Shown: positions 8,455 through 17,726 of the stretch, one piece after another
Layout of the letters: every line of letters starts with the position of its first letter
How positions within the stretch are numbered: the first letter of the stretch is position 1
Assembly (NCBI RefSeq): GCF_028745735.1
Contig: NZ_JAQZSM010000007.1
Span: 1 to 64,000 of the forward strand
Source of the DNA: Roseinatronobacter alkalisoli
Lineage (GTDB): Bacteria; Pseudomonadota; Alphaproteobacteria; Rhodobacterales; Rhodobacteraceae
Length of the DNA: 64,000 bases
Direction of reading: 5' to 3'
The notes under the pieces: generated by a model
Told to the model about the DNA's origin: nothing
Seen by the model: the letters and a program-made list of their open reading frames with translations, nothing else
Databases searched by the model: none
Translations under genes and position numbers: made by a program

Positions 8455-9309
8455 TCAGCCGCCAAACCCGGCAACCCCCGACAGATCCAGCGGTTGCGGT
8501 CCCGCCTGCGCCAGCCGCCCGCCAATGCGCACCATTTCAATGCGGGTGGCCTGTCCGCTGCGGTCATCGGTTTCGACATAGGTGCCTGACACTGTGGCCG
8601 CCCCCTGCGCCGGTTCAAACCGCGCGCGCGGCATGCCGGTGATGAAGCGGCGCATTGGTTCATCCTTCTGCATACCGATGACGGAATCATAATCGCCGCA
8701 CATGCCCGCATCGGACTGAAACGCCGTGCCGCCTGCCAGAATCTGCGCATCCGCTGTGGGGATATGGGTATGCGTGCCCACCACAAGGCTCGCGCGTCCG
8801 TCGCACCACAGCCCCATCGCGGCCTTTTCCGATGTCGCTTCGCAATGAATATCGACAATCGCGGCCTGCACCATGCCGCCGCGCGGATGGGCGCGCAAAA
8901 CCGGGTCAATCGCGGAAAACGGGTCACCATAGGGCTGTTTCATGAAAACCTGCCCCAGTGCCTGCGCCACCAGCACGCGCCGCCCGTTTGGGGCATCAAA
9001 CACCCGCGCACCCGCGCCGGGGGCACCGGATTTGGCAATGTTCAGGGGCCGGATGATGCGCGGTTCCTGCACGCAGAATTCGCGCATGGTTTTCTGGTCG
9101 AACGCATGGTCCCCCAGCGTGATGACATCGGCCCCCGCATCCAGCAGCGCTTTCGCATGCTCGGGCGTCAGTCCCATACCGCCAGTTGCGTTCTCGCCGT
9201 TCACAACAGCGAAATCCAGCCGCCAGTCGCGGCGCATGACAGGCAGCAGCGCGGCTACCGCAGCGCGCCCGGCCCGTCCCATAACATCACCCAGAAACAA
9301 TATCCGCAT
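8455..9309 (-). CDS. TIGR00282-family metallophosphoesterase (YmdB-like)
   Basis: A calcineurin-like dinuclear metal phosphodiesterase; YmdB homologues hydrolyse 2',3'-cyclic nucleotides and influence RNA turnover. Metal-binding motifs are in order: FLGDVMGRAGR at the N-terminus, VVNGENATGGMG, TLGDHAFD and LVVGTHTHIPTAD. The 284-residue length matches the family. The 265-base gap between this gene and the SLC13 gene start contains nothing I can support. Confidence 0.88.
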   Translation of the reverse strand: MRILFLGDVMGRAGRAAVAALLPVMRRDWRLDFAVVNGENATGGMGLTPEHAKALLDAGADVITLGDHAFDQKTMREFCVQEPRIIRPLNIAKSGAPGAGARVFDAPNGRRVLVAQALGQVFMKQPYGDPFSAIDPVLRAHPRGGMVQAAIVDIHCEATSEKAAMGLWCDGRASLVVGTHTHIPTADAQILAGGTAFQSDAGMCGDYDSVIGMQKDEPMRRFITGMPRARFEPAQGAATVSGTYVETDDRSGQATRIEMVRIGGRLAQAGPQPLDLSGVAGFGG

Positions 9310-9362
9310 GGGCGCAGGTCATAGGGCTGCGCGCGCATCAGGGCAAGGCAAAACCGCTGCAA

Positions 9363-9836
9363 TCAGCGTGCAATTACCCGCAGCCGTACCAATTGCGTCA
9401 AGGGCACGCCAAGGGCGCGGAACCCGTCCAGCGACAACTGGCTGCCCGCGCCTGCCGCCCCACCGGACGGGCGCAGTTCGACCTGCGCGCTGGCACCGCC
9501 CGGCGCTTCTACCCGGCCGGGGGTGGTTTGTGTCACCAGACCTGTGCGCAGCCACAGGCCCGGCTCTGACGGTGCGCCCAGACTGGCCAGTGTTTCGCCA
9601 AGCACGCCGCCGGGGCCCGCGACCGTGACAGCCGTGCCTGCCTGCACATCCCCGTCAACCGCCGTGTCACCGGGGCGCGCTGCGGGGCGCGGGGTATCCG
9701 CATCGGCGGCGCGGGCCATGGCCGCAGGTTCACGCCCATCACTGCCTGCGCGCCCGAACGCGCCGGTCAGTTGTGCGCAGGCTGGCAGGACCAGCACAGG
9801 GATCAGGATCATCAGCGGATGCAATATGTATTTCAT
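9363..9836 (-). CDS. Putative lipoprotein of unknown function
   Basis: A 157-residue exported protein. The N-terminus is a hydrophobic signal ending in a lipobox (VLVLPACAQ), so it should be anchored to a membrane. The mature part is alanine/glycine rich, with a likely beta-rich C-terminus (LRTGLVTQTTPGRVEA, PLTQLVRLRVIAR). Similar Rhodobacteraceae proteins are sometimes named D-galactarate dehydratase, but I see no active-site features that justify an enzyme name. The start at 9836 is selected to expose the signal peptide. It is divergent from moaA. Confidence 0.6.
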   Translation of the reverse strand: MKYILHPLMILIPVLVLPACAQLTGAFGRAGSDGREPAAMARAADADTPRPAARPGDTAVDGDVQAGTAVTVAGPGGVLGETLASLGAPSEPGLWLRTGLVTQTTPGRVEAPGGASAQVELRPSGGAAGAGSQLSLDGFRALGVPLTQLVRLRVIAR

Positions 9837-9919
9837 ACGCCCCAACCTAGTGCGAAGAATACGGCAGGACAATCACCTTCACGCTTGCCGCGCGCGATAG
9901 TGATGGTTACCTTCCCCCC

Positions 9920-10924
9920 ATGACAGCGCCACTCATAGACCCTTTTGCCCGCCCGATTTCCTATCTGCGTGTCTCGGTCACGGACAGGTGCGATTTCCGC
10001 TGTGTCTATTGCATGGCCGAAAACATGACCTTCCTGCCGAAAAAGGAACTTCTGACACTGGAAGAACTGGACCGCATGTGTTCCACCTTCATCCGGCTGG
10101 GGGTGGAAAAGCTGCGCATCACCGGGGGCGAGCCGCTGGTGCGCAAGGGCATCATGACATTTTTTCAGGCCATGTCGCGCCATCTGGACGCGGGCACCCT
10201 GCGGGAGCTGACCCTGACCACCAATGGCAGCCAGCTGCGCCGTTTCGCAAAGGATCTGGTGGAGTGCGGGGTGCGGCGGGTCAATATTTCGCTGGATACG
10301 CTGGATGACCGGAAATTCGCCGATATTACCCGCTGGGGCCGCCTGGCCCAGGTGCTGGACGGCATTGACGCCGCGCAAACAGCGGGGCTGCGGGTGAAAA
10401 TCAACGCGGTGGCGCTGAAGGGTTTCAATGAAGATGAGTTGTTCACCATGGTTGAATGGTGCGGGCAACGCGACATGGACCTGACCTTCATTGAGGTCAT
10501 GCCAATGGGCGATCTGGGCAACGAGGACCGGCTGGACCAGTACTGGCCCCTGTCCGACCTGCGCGCCCGGCTGGCGGAGCGCTTTACCCTGACTGATCTG
10601 GATGAACGCTCGGGCGGGCCGGCGCGCTATGTCCGGCTGGATGAGACCGGCCAGAAAATCGGCTTCATCACGCCGCTGACGCATAATTTCTGCGAAAGCT
10701 GCAACCGCGTGCGCCTGACCTGCACGGGGGAATTGTATATGTGCCTTGGACAGGAAGACATGGCCGACCTGCGCGCGCCCTTGCGCGCCAGCGCGGATGA
10801 CGCGGCGCTGGAACAGGCGATCCGCCGCGCGATCTCGCATAAGCCCAAAGGGCATGATTTCGACTATTCCCGCCAGAAAGTGGACGGTCAGATGACCCGC
10901 CACATGAGCCATACCGGCGGCTGA
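9920..10924 (+). CDS. moaA: GTP 3',8-cyclase MoaA
   Basis: A radical SAM enzyme for the first step of molybdenum cofactor synthesis, converting GTP to the 3',8-cyclo precursor of cPMP. Two [4Fe-4S] sites are visible: the SAM cluster in [14 protein letters not shown] (Cys24, Cys28, Cys31) and the C-terminal cluster in [32 protein letters not shown] is the SAM-binding GGEP motif. The protein ends in Gly-Gly, the conserved tail that is functionally important in MoaA. Its 334 residues are normal. No other moa gene is adjacent. Confidence 0.96.
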   Translation: MTAPLIDPFARPISYLRVSVTDRCDFRCVYCMAENMTFLPKKELLTLEELDRMCSTFIRLGVEKLRITGGEPLVRKGIMTFFQAMSRHLDAGTLRELTLTTNGSQLRRFAKDLVECGVRRVNISLDTLDDRKFADITRWGRLAQVLDGIDAAQTAGLRVKINAVALKGFNEDELFTMVEWCGQRDMDLTFIEVMPMGDLGNEDRLDQYWPLSDLRARLAERFTLTDLDERSGGPARYVRLDETGQKIGFITPLTHNFCESCNRVRLTCTGELYMCLGQEDMADLRAPLRASADDAALEQAIRRAISHKPKGHDFDYSRQKVDGQMTRHMSHTGG

Positions 10925-10932
10925 AACCCGCC

Positions 10933-11108
10933 CCAAAGGCGCGGAATAAAGGGCGCAGCCTGGCCCACGCCACCGGCGGGCCGTCCTGCGGCCTGCCGGT
11001 TTGGCTGGCGTCGATTCAAGCTTTTGAGCTTAAGATTATGCCGCCAGCATAAAGTGAATTCCTCCCATATGGGACCGGCAGACCCCGGCCCACCACTGGC
11101 GCGGCTTT
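10933..11108 (+). repeat. Structured intergenic element, copy C
   Basis: Third copy, starting 8 bases after the moaA stop codon. It has CCAAAGGCGCGGAATAAAGG, the hairpin GGGCCGTCCTGCGGCC, the core GCCAGCATAAAGTGAATTCC and the 3' block GACCCCGGCCCACCACTGG. It stands head-to-tail with copy D; together they take up most of the 589-base gap before the GTA cluster. Confidence 0.85.
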
Positions 11109-11170
11109 ATGCCCGCCTCTGGCGCTGCGACTGGCCGCAACCTTTCAGTGCTGCAGACCCGCTCACGCCC

Positions 11171-11343
11171 CCAAAGGCGCGGAGCAAAGGGCGCAAGCCC
11201 GCCGCGCCACCGGCGGGCCGTCCGGCGGCCTGCTGGTTTTGCCGATGCTGATTCAAGTCTTGAATGGCGGAGTTATGCCGCTTGTATAAAGTGAACTCCT
11301 CCCACGCCGGACCGGCAGACCCCGGCCCACCACTGGCGCGGCG
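11171..11343 (+). repeat. Structured intergenic element, copy D
   Basis: Fourth copy, direct tandem partner of copy C with a 62-base spacer. It has CCAAAGGCGCGGAGCAAAGG, the hairpin GGGCCGTCCGGCGGCC, the core GCTTGTATAAAGTGAACTCC and the 3' block. The bases 11344-11513 before GTA gene g1 contain no other gene; a GTA promoter would be expected here but I cannot define it. Confidence 0.85.
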
Positions 11344-11513
11344 TCATGCCCGCCCCCCCCCCCGGAACAGGCAGCGCACGCGCCCTTAGCATGGCGCACA
11401 GGGTTTTGTCCTATGCTGATCATCCGTGTTTGGCGGGGTCCGGTGGGTGGGGCGCGCAGATCAAGGCGCGCACCACCCCCCATGCAGGGGCCGAGAGAGA
11501 CAGGCAGAACCAT

Positions 11514-11861
11514 ATGATCAACGACACGCAGCCCGACAGGGGGCCGACACCCGAAAACATGGTGTCCTATTCCGAGCAGTTGCTGAACCATTCCATCGCG
11601 CGGCTGACGCGCATTCTTGAAACCTATGATGACATGCCCGCTGTGCTGGCCGGCAAGGAACTCGCCGAAGAGTTCCGCAGCCTGCGCAAGGCATTGGAGA
11701 TTGCCTATCATGAACGTGCCCATATCCAGAAACTCCGGGGTGTCGAAGATGCCCAGTCCGCCAGCCTTGACCTTGGCGCCGCAAGGGACGAAATCGCCCG
11801 CCGGCTGGCTTGCCTGCGCGCCGCCGGAGATGGTGGCGCAATTTCTGGACAGCCTGAGTGA
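11514..11861 (+). CDS. GTA g1: small terminase subunit
   Basis: First gene of the gene transfer agent cluster, equivalent to RcGTA g1, which recognises DNA for packaging together with the large terminase. It has 115 residues, is mostly helical and charged (LNHSIARLTRILETYDD, AEEFRSLRKALEIAYHERAHIQ). The ATG at 11514 follows GGCAGAACCAT and removes an unlikely proline-rich extension. It overlaps the start of g2 by 32 bases. Recognition rests on position and on the length and composition typical of this gene. Confidence 0.75.
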   Translation: MINDTQPDRGPTPENMVSYSEQLLNHSIARLTRILETYDDMPAVLAGKELAEEFRSLRKALEIAYHERAHIQKLRGVEDAQSASLDLGAARDEIARRLACLRAAGDGGAISGQPE

Positions 11862-13131
11862 CGCGGCCCTGGCCGCTCTGCCATGGCTGTTCGAATTCTG
11901 GGCCGCCCCCCACCAACTGCCCCCCGAAGGGGACTGGCGCACATGGGTCTGCATGGGGGGGCGCGGCGCGGGCAAGACACGCGCAGGCGCGGAATGGGTG
12001 CGCGCACAGGTCGAAGGCGCGCGCCCGCTGGACACAGGGGCCGCGCGGCGCGTGGCGCTGGTGGCCGAAACCTATGATCAGGCGCGCGATGTCATGGTCT
12101 TTGGCGACAGCGGCATCATTGCCTGCTCGCCCGCTGACCGCGCGCCGCATTGGGAAGCGGGCAAGCGGCGTCTGGTCTGGCCCAACGGGGCGATTGCGCA
12201 ATGTTTCAGCGCCTCTGACCCCGAAGCGCTGCGCGGCCCGCAATTTGACGCGGCATGGTGTGACGAACTGGCAAAATGGCCCAAGGCCGAAGCCACCTGG
12301 GACATGTTGCAATTCGCGCTGCGTCTGGGCACCCATCCGCGCCAGCTTGTCACCACCACGCCGCGCAATCAGGCCACGCTGAAGGGCATTCTGCGCGCCC
12401 CGTCCACCGTGCTGACCCATGCCGCGACCGAAGCGAACCGCGCCTGGCTTGCGCCATCCTTTCTGGAAGAAATCCGCCACCGCTATCGCGGCACCCGGCT
12501 GGAACGGCAGGAACTGGACGGGCATCTGCTGGAAGATGCGCAAGGCACGCTCTGGCCGCAAACCCTGCTGGAAGGGGCGCGGGTGGCGCATGTGCCGGAT
12601 TTGTCGCGCGTGGTGGTCGCTGTGGACCCTGCGGTCAGCGGGCATGCGGGGTCTGACCTGTGCGGGATCGTGGTTGTGGGCGCAGTGACCGAAGGGCCGC
12701 CCGCTGACTGGCGCGCCTATGTGCTGGAAGATGCCAGCCTGCGCGCCACATCGCCCAGCGAATGGGCGCGCGCCGCCATTGACGCGCTGCACCGCCATGG
12801 TGGCGACCGCATCGTGGCCGAAGTCAATCAGGGCGGCAATCTGGTGGCCGAAGTGCTGCGCCATATCGACCCGCTGGTGCCGTTCCGCGCCGTGCATGCC
12901 AGCCGGGGCAAGGTGCTGCGCGCCGAACCGGTGGCGGCACTTTATGAACAGGGGCGGGTGTTTCATGCCGCCCGCCTTGGCCCGCTGGAGGACCAGATGG
13001 CGCAGATGACCGCGCAGGGGTTCGCAGGCACCGGCAGCCCCGACCGCGTGGATGCGCTGGTCTGGGCCTTGCATGATCTGGTGCTGGGCCCGGCGGCGCG
13101 CTGGTCGCGGCCCATGGTGCGAACGCTGTGA
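11830..13131 (+). CDS. GTA g2: large terminase subunit (packaging ATPase/nuclease)
   Basis: Packages host DNA into GTA heads. The 433-residue protein has a Walker A motif (CMGGRGAGKTRAGAEW), a Walker B/catalytic region (FDAAWCDELAKW), the coupling region LVTTTPRN, and a C-terminal RNase H-like nuclease (VVVAVDPAVSGHAG, GDRIVAEVNQGGN, SPDRVDALVWALHDL). The start at 11830 (GCCGGAGATG) gives the family length; in-frame ATGs further upstream lie inside g1 in another frame and are less likely. In RcGTA this enzyme packages about 4 kb fragments of random genomic DNA. Confidence 0.93.
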   Translation: MVAQFLDSLSDAALAALPWLFEFWAAPHQLPPEGDWRTWVCMGGRGAGKTRAGAEWVRAQVEGARPLDTGAARRVALVAETYDQARDVMVFGDSGIIACSPADRAPHWEAGKRRLVWPNGAIAQCFSASDPEALRGPQFDAAWCDELAKWPKAEATWDMLQFALRLGTHPRQLVTTTPRNQATLKGILRAPSTVLTHAATEANRAWLAPSFLEEIRHRYRGTRLERQELDGHLLEDAQGTLWPQTLLEGARVAHVPDLSRVVVAVDPAVSGHAGSDLCGIVVVGAVTEGPPADWRAYVLEDASLRATSPSEWARAAIDALHRHGGDRIVAEVNQGGNLVAEVLRHIDPLVPFRAVHASRGKVLRAEPVAALYEQGRVFHAARLGPLEDQMAQMTAQGFAGTGSPDRVDALVWALHDLVLGPAARWSRPMVRTL

Positions 13132-13279
13132 TAAGCGCGAATTCATCCCTTCGCGTTAGGGTCACTTTCAGACAGGCCGAAACGGGCGGCGGGACGACAG
13201 ACGCGGGCGCAAGGCCCGTTCGCAGCCGCCATAGCGTATTTTTGGCAAGAGGAAGGGTCAGGAATGGAGTGTATCCGAC

Positions 13280-14503
13280 ATGTTTGATATCTTTCGCAAG
13301 GCGCAGGCACCGGAAAACGCGGCGGGCGATCTGGCGCAGACCAAGGCCTCAGCCGTGGGACCACTGACCGCCGGGCGCATCGGCGCGAAAACCGCCAGCC
13401 TTGGCGTGGCCGGAACCGGTGCGGTGGCATGGACCATGCGCGATGGCGTGTCACTGGCGCGGGCGGGGTTTCTGGGCAATCCTATCGGGTTCCGTGCCGT
13501 GCGCCTGATATCCGAAGCCGCCAGCGCCCTGCCGCTGGTGGTGCAGGACAGCGCGCGCCGCTATGAATTGCACCCGCTGCTGGACCTCATCACCCAGCCC
13601 AACCCCGCACAGGGCCGCGCCGATTTCTTTGACGCGCTTTATGCGCAGCTTCTGCTGTCGGGCAATGCCTATGTCGAGGCTGTGACCGGCCCGGATGGCG
13701 GTGTGCAGGAGCTGCATGTCCTGCGGTCCGAGCGCATGAGCGTGGTGCCCGGTGCCGATGGCTGGCCCGTTGCATGGGATTACACCGTGGGCGCGAAAAA
13801 ACACCGCTTTCACATGCGCGACGGTCTGGCGCCCATCTGCCATATCCGGTCCTTTCACCCCCATGATGACCATTACGGCCTGTCGCCGCTGGCTGCGGCC
13901 GCGCGCGCGGTGGATGTGCATAATGCCGCATCGAACTGGTCCAAGGCGCTGCTGGACAATGCCGCGCGCCCGTCGGGTGCGATTGTCTATCGCGGCCCGG
14001 ACGGGCAGGGCAGCATGAGTGCGGAGCAGTTTGAGCGCCTGCAATCGGAAATTGAAACCAACCATCAGGGCGCGCGCAATGCGGGGCGGCCCATGTTGCT
14101 GGAAGGCGGGCTTGACTGGAAGCCGATGGGGTTTTCGCCCTCCGACATGGAATTTCACCGCACCAAGGAAGCAGCGGCGCGCGAAATCGCCATTGCTTTC
14201 GGGGTGCCGCCCATGTTGCTGGGCATCCCGGGCGATGCGACCTATGCCAATTATCAGGAAGCGAACCGCGCCTTTTACCGGCTGACAGTCCTGCCGATGG
14301 CGCAGCGGGTCGCTGCGGCAGTGGCGCATTGGCTGTCGGGTTTTGTGCCCGGTGACGTGACCCTGAAACCCGATCTGGATCAGGTGCCCGCCCTGGCGGA
14401 AGAACGCGAACAGCAATGGCGCCGCATCGGTCAGGCCGGTTTTTTAAGTGGCGCTGAAAAACGTGTCCTTCTGGGCCTGCCTGCCCATGTCGAGGGCGCA
14501 TGA
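13280..14503 (+). CDS. GTA g3: HK97-type portal protein
   Basis: A dodecameric portal through which DNA enters the capsid. The 407-residue protein has the HK97 portal features: RAVRLISEAASALPLVVQD, the LLLSGNAYVEAV strand, GLSPLAAAARAVDVHNAA, and the crown helix region with FGVPPMLLGIPGDATYANYQEANRAFY. It lies 148 bases downstream of g2, a gap without a gene, and overlaps g3.5 by 4 bases (ATGA). Confidence 0.93.
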   Translation: MFDIFRKAQAPENAAGDLAQTKASAVGPLTAGRIGAKTASLGVAGTGAVAWTMRDGVSLARAGFLGNPIGFRAVRLISEAASALPLVVQDSARRYELHPLLDLITQPNPAQGRADFFDALYAQLLLSGNAYVEAVTGPDGGVQELHVLRSERMSVVPGADGWPVAWDYTVGAKKHRFHMRDGLAPICHIRSFHPHDDHYGLSPLAAAARAVDVHNAASNWSKALLDNAARPSGAIVYRGPDGQGSMSAEQFERLQSEIETNHQGARNAGRPMLLEGGLDWKPMGFSPSDMEFHRTKEAAAREIAIAFGVPPMLLGIPGDATYANYQEANRAFYRLTVLPMAQRVAAAVAHWLSGFVPGDVTLKPDLDQVPALAEEREQQWRRIGQAGFLSGAEKRVLLGLPAHVEGA

Positions 14504-14742
14504 GCGCGCGCCGTCAGACAGGGGGGTCACGCTACCTGTATGACAGTTTTGAGGCAGCGCAAGCGCGGATCGATGCGCAGGAGCGCGTGTTCGAGGTCCG
14601 CAAGGAAGTGCTGGAATTCCGCATGACGCGGCTGGAAACCGCCGTGGAACGTCTGGAACGGCGCTTGTGGCTGGCGGTCTATGCCGTGGCGGCGGGCGTG
14701 CTGCTGCATGGCGCGCTGGCCTTGCTGGCGGCAACCCAATGA
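14500..14742 (+). CDS. GTA g3.5: small coiled-coil membrane-type protein
   Basis: An 80-residue protein at the position of RcGTA g3.5 between portal and protease. The middle is a charged helix likely to form a coiled coil (EAAQARIDAQERVFEVRKE, TRLETAVERLERRLW), and the C-terminus is a single hydrophobic segment (AVYAVAAGVLLHGALALL). The role in GTA particles is not well known. It starts with ATGA overlap to g3 and its stop overlaps the next gene's start region. Confidence 0.75.
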   Translation: MSARRQTGGSRYLYDSFEAAQARIDAQERVFEVRKEVLEFRMTRLETAVERLERRLWLAVYAVAAGVLLHGALALLAATQ

Positions 14743-14753
14743 AAGGGGTCGAT

Positions 14754-15284
14754 ATGGAGTATAAATTCTGCAAACCCGAAGCCGGTCTGACATTGCTGGA
14801 GGGGCACCGCATTGCGGGCTATGCCAGTGTGTTTGGGCGGCGCGACAAGGGGGGCGACACGGTTCTGCCCGGTGCCTATGGCGCATCGCTGCAAAAACTG
14901 GCCGCGCGCGGCGATAAGGTGCGCATGCTGTGGCAGCATGACCCCGCCCAGCCCATCGGCATCTGGGATGAAGTGTCCGAGGATGCCCATGGCCTGTTCG
15001 TCAAGGGCCGCCTTCTGCCCGATGTGGCGCGCGCGCGCGAAGCGCTGGCGCTGTTGCAGGCGGGCGCGCTGGACGGGTTGTCCATCGGCTACCGCACGGT
15101 GCGCGCGCAGGCGCTGGCCACAGGCGGGCGCAATCTGGTGGAACTGGACCTGTGGGAAGTCAGCCTTGTGACCTTTCCCATGCAGACAGAGGCCCGCATC
15201 AGCGCGAAATCCGACCTGCTGGCAGGGTTGCGGCACGCGACCGCCAGCATGCGCGACGCGCGCGAAGCTGTTGCGCGGCTCTAG
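14754..15284 (+). CDS. GTA g4: HK97-family prohead protease
   Basis: Serine protease that trims the capsid protein during head maturation. The 176-residue protein contains HRIAGYASVFGRRDKGGD, the catalytic His in MLWQHDPAQPIG, the catalytic Ser in DGLSIGYRTV, and the LWEVSLVTFPMQTEARI strand. The ATG at 14754 has AAGGGG 6-7 bases upstream; an alternative ATG at 14739 overlaps the g3.5 stop (ATGA) and would add five residues. Confidence 0.9.
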   Translation: MEYKFCKPEAGLTLLEGHRIAGYASVFGRRDKGGDTVLPGAYGASLQKLAARGDKVRMLWQHDPAQPIGIWDEVSEDAHGLFVKGRLLPDVARAREALALLQAGALDGLSIGYRTVRAQALATGGRNLVELDLWEVSLVTFPMQTEARISAKSDLLAGLRHATASMRDAREAVARL

Positions 15285-15384
15285 GTACAGCGCACGCTGC
15301 CTTCACCTGATCTTGGGCCATGCCCGCTATTCTGGCCCCTGATCGCACCACCCCAATCTTCATTTTCGCAAGAGAGAGAGCGAC

Positions 15385-16584
15385 ATGACAGACCCCGCGC
15401 CACTGGCTGCGGGCCGGACCGGCACATCCACGCCGGACGCGCCCGAACTGAAAACTGCCTTGCAGGATTTCACCACCGAATTCGGCACATTTCAGGCCGA
15501 AATCATCCGCAAATTCCAACAACAGGAAGAACGACTGACCATGCTGGACCGCAAGACCGCACTTTCCCCCGCCCGCCCCGTGCTCAGCAGCGCAGATGCA
15601 GGCGCGACCCTGCACCATAAGGCATTTGATGCCTATCTGCGTTCGGGCGATGACACGCCCATGCGCGGGCTGGATCTGGAAACCAAGGGCCTGAATACCC
15701 AGGTCTCCGCCGATGGGGGCTATCTGGTGGACCCCGAAACCGCGCAGGCCATCCGCGGGGTGCTGCACGCAACTGCATCCATCCGCGCGATTGCGTCTGT
15801 GGTGACAGTTGAATCGACCTCCTTCGATGTGCTGGTCGATCATACGGATGTGTCCACCGGCTGGGCAACCGAGGCGCTGGACACAATCGAATCCGACACC
15901 CCCAGGATTGACCGCATTCCCATCCGCCTGCATGAATTGTCGGCCATGCCAAAGGCCAGCCAGCGCCTGCTGGACGACAGCGCGTTTGACATCGAAGGCT
16001 GGCTTGCTGCGCGCATCGCGGGCAAATTCGCCCGCGCCGAAGCAGCCGCCTTCATCAATGGCGATGGGGTGGACAAGCCGCGCGGGTTCCTGATGCATTC
16101 CGATGTTCCTGATGAATTGTGGGAATGGGGCAATCTGGGCTATATCGCCACCGGTGCCGCAGGCGATTTTGCCGGCTCCAACGCGGCGGATGCGATTGTC
16201 GATCTGGTCTATGCGCTGGGCGCGACCTACCGCGCGAATGCTGTGTTTGTGATGAACTCCAAAACCGCAGGCGCGGTGCGCAAGATGAAAGATGCCGATG
16301 GCCGCTTCCTGTGGTCGGACGGGCTGGCAGCGGGCGAACCTGCGCGGCTGATGGGCTATCCGGTGCTGGTGGCCGAAGATATGCCCGATATCGCCAATGA
16401 AGCCTGCGCCATTGCCTTTGGCGATTTCGAGGCGGGCTATACCATCGCCGAACGCCCCGATATGCGCGTGTTACGCGACCCGTTCAGCGCGAAACCGCAT
16501 GTGCTGTTCTATGCCACCAAGCGTGTGGGCGGCGATGTGTCGGATTTCAAGGCCATCAAACTGCTGAAATTCGCCGAAAGCTGA
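15385..16584 (+). CDS. GTA g5: HK97-type major capsid protein
   Basis: Forms the GTA head. The 399-residue protein has a charged N-terminal scaffolding-like delta domain (about 1-100, with FQAEIIRKFQQQEERL), then the HK97 fold starting near STPDGG-equivalent NTQVSADGGYLVDPETAQAI. Later landmarks are LSAMPKASQRLLDDS, the AFINGDGVDKPRGFL stretch and the C-terminal YATKRVGGDVSDFKAIKLL. The delta domain is probably removed by the g4 protease. GAGAGAGAG precedes the start. In a 213-base gap after it I see no gene. Confidence 0.94.
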   Translation: MTDPAPLAAGRTGTSTPDAPELKTALQDFTTEFGTFQAEIIRKFQQQEERLTMLDRKTALSPARPVLSSADAGATLHHKAFDAYLRSGDDTPMRGLDLETKGLNTQVSADGGYLVDPETAQAIRGVLHATASIRAIASVVTVESTSFDVLVDHTDVSTGWATEALDTIESDTPRIDRIPIRLHELSAMPKASQRLLDDSAFDIEGWLAARIAGKFARAEAAAFINGDGVDKPRGFLMHSDVPDELWEWGNLGYIATGAAGDFAGSNAADAIVDLVYALGATYRANAVFVMNSKTAGAVRKMKDADGRFLWSDGLAAGEPARLMGYPVLVAEDMPDIANEACAIAFGDFEAGYTIAERPDMRVLRDPFSAKPHVLFYATKRVGGDVSDFKAIKLLKFAES

Positions 16585-16797
16585 TCACGGGTTTCGGGGC
16601 TGCGCGCCTGATCGCGCGGCCCTGTCGCCAACCCGTCCGGTTGCGCAATCGCGCATCCGGGCGGGCAGGGGGTGCGCGGGGTGCGGGTTCTGCCTGTCCG
16701 GTGTTCCCATTGCGCGCCCCTGCATGTGCAGGCAGGCCACGCTGCGCGTGCCCCCGATCCCCCATTTCCTTTGAACCCTGCGCAAAAGGCTGCTGTC

Positions 16798-17385
16798 ATG
16801 GACCTGCAAGCAACAAGCCCCATTCCCCTGTCTGCCCTGCCGCTGGCGGCGTTCCGGGATCATCTGCGCCTGTCGTCGGGATTTGCCGATGCCGTGACCG
16901 AAGATGCGCTTCTGGAACAGTATTTGCGCGCCGCGCTGGACGCGGTGGAAGGGCGGGTGTCGCGCGCGCTGCTCTTGCGCGATTACACCCTGCGCCTGAC
17001 GCGCTGGCGTGATGATTACGCGCAAACCCTGCCGCGCGCGCCTGTGGCGCAGGTCACAGCACTGGTGCTGATTGACCGGCTGGGCGCACAGTCTGTCGTG
17101 CCCCCGGACCGCTATATCCTGCAAGCCGATGGGGCGCGCCCGCGCATTATTGCTGCGGGGTCTGCGCTGCCCGCCATCCCGTCGCGCGGCGCGGTTGAAA
17201 TTACCTTCGCTGCCGGTTTCGGTGCCGCATGGGAGGACATTCCCGCCGATCTGCGCCAGGCCGTGCTGCTGCTGGCCGCGCAATATTATGAACACCGCGA
17301 TACTGGCCCCGCGCCGGATATGGATTTCGGCATCCGCGCCCTGCTGGAACGCTGGCGCGACATCCGCCTTGGGGGACGGGCATGA
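16798..17385 (+). CDS. GTA g6: head completion/adaptor protein (gp6-like)
   Basis: Connects portal to tail. The 195-residue protein corresponds to RcGTA g6: an N-terminal helical part (LSALPLAAFRDHLRLSSGFAD, EDALLEQYLRAALDAVEGR) typical of gp6-like connectors and a C-terminal part with DLRQAVLLLAAQYYEHRDTG. The ATG at 16798 is chosen over an upstream in-frame start because the preceding residues are cysteine- and alanine-rich and do not resemble the family. Overlaps g7 by 4 bases. Confidence 0.85.
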   Translation: MDLQATSPIPLSALPLAAFRDHLRLSSGFADAVTEDALLEQYLRAALDAVEGRVSRALLLRDYTLRLTRWRDDYAQTLPRAPVAQVTALVLIDRLGAQSVVPPDRYILQADGARPRIIAAGSALPAIPSRGAVEITFAAGFGAAWEDIPADLRQAVLLLAAQYYEHRDTGPAPDMDFGIRALLERWRDIRLGGRA

Positions 17386-17726
17386 GTGCGCGCGCACCCC
17401 GACTGACCCGCGCGCTGGTGCTGGAAACGCCGGTGACGGCCCCTGATGGCGCGGGCGGGTTTGCCACCACATGGCAGGCCCTTGGCACACTCTGGGCCGA
17501 AATCCGCGCGGGCAGCGGGCGCGAAAGGCTGGCGACACTTGGCCCCATGGGCGAAGTGCGGCTGCGCATCACCCTGCGCGCGGCCCCGCAAGGGGTGGGT
17601 CAGCGGCCCCGCCCGGACCAGCGCCTGCGCGAAGGGGCGCGTATTTTCCGCATTCTGGCAGTGGCCGAGGCTGACGCGCAGGGCCGCTACCTGATCTGCA
17701 CCGCCATAGAGGAGGCCCCAGCATGA
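17382..17726 (+). CDS. GTA g7: head-tail joining (stopper) protein
   Basis: A 114-residue protein at the g7 position, part of the neck that closes the head. It shows the head-tail adaptor pattern: RALVLETPVTAPDGAGGF, WAEIRAGSGRERL, LRITLRAAPQ and GARIFRILAVAEADAQGRYLIC, a compact beta-barrel fold in the family. It overlaps both neighbours by 4 bases, indicating translational coupling. Confidence 0.83.
   Translation: MSARAPRLTRALVLETPVTAPDGAGGFATTWQALGTLWAEIRAGSGRERLATLGPMGEVRLRITLRAAPQGVGQRPRPDQRLREGARIFRILAVAEADAQGRYLICTAIEEAPA

Noticed and set aside
9363-9836. D-galactarate dehydratase
   Set aside because: The name is sometimes attached to similar proteins, but the 157-residue lipoprotein is far too short and lacks dehydratase active-site motifs.
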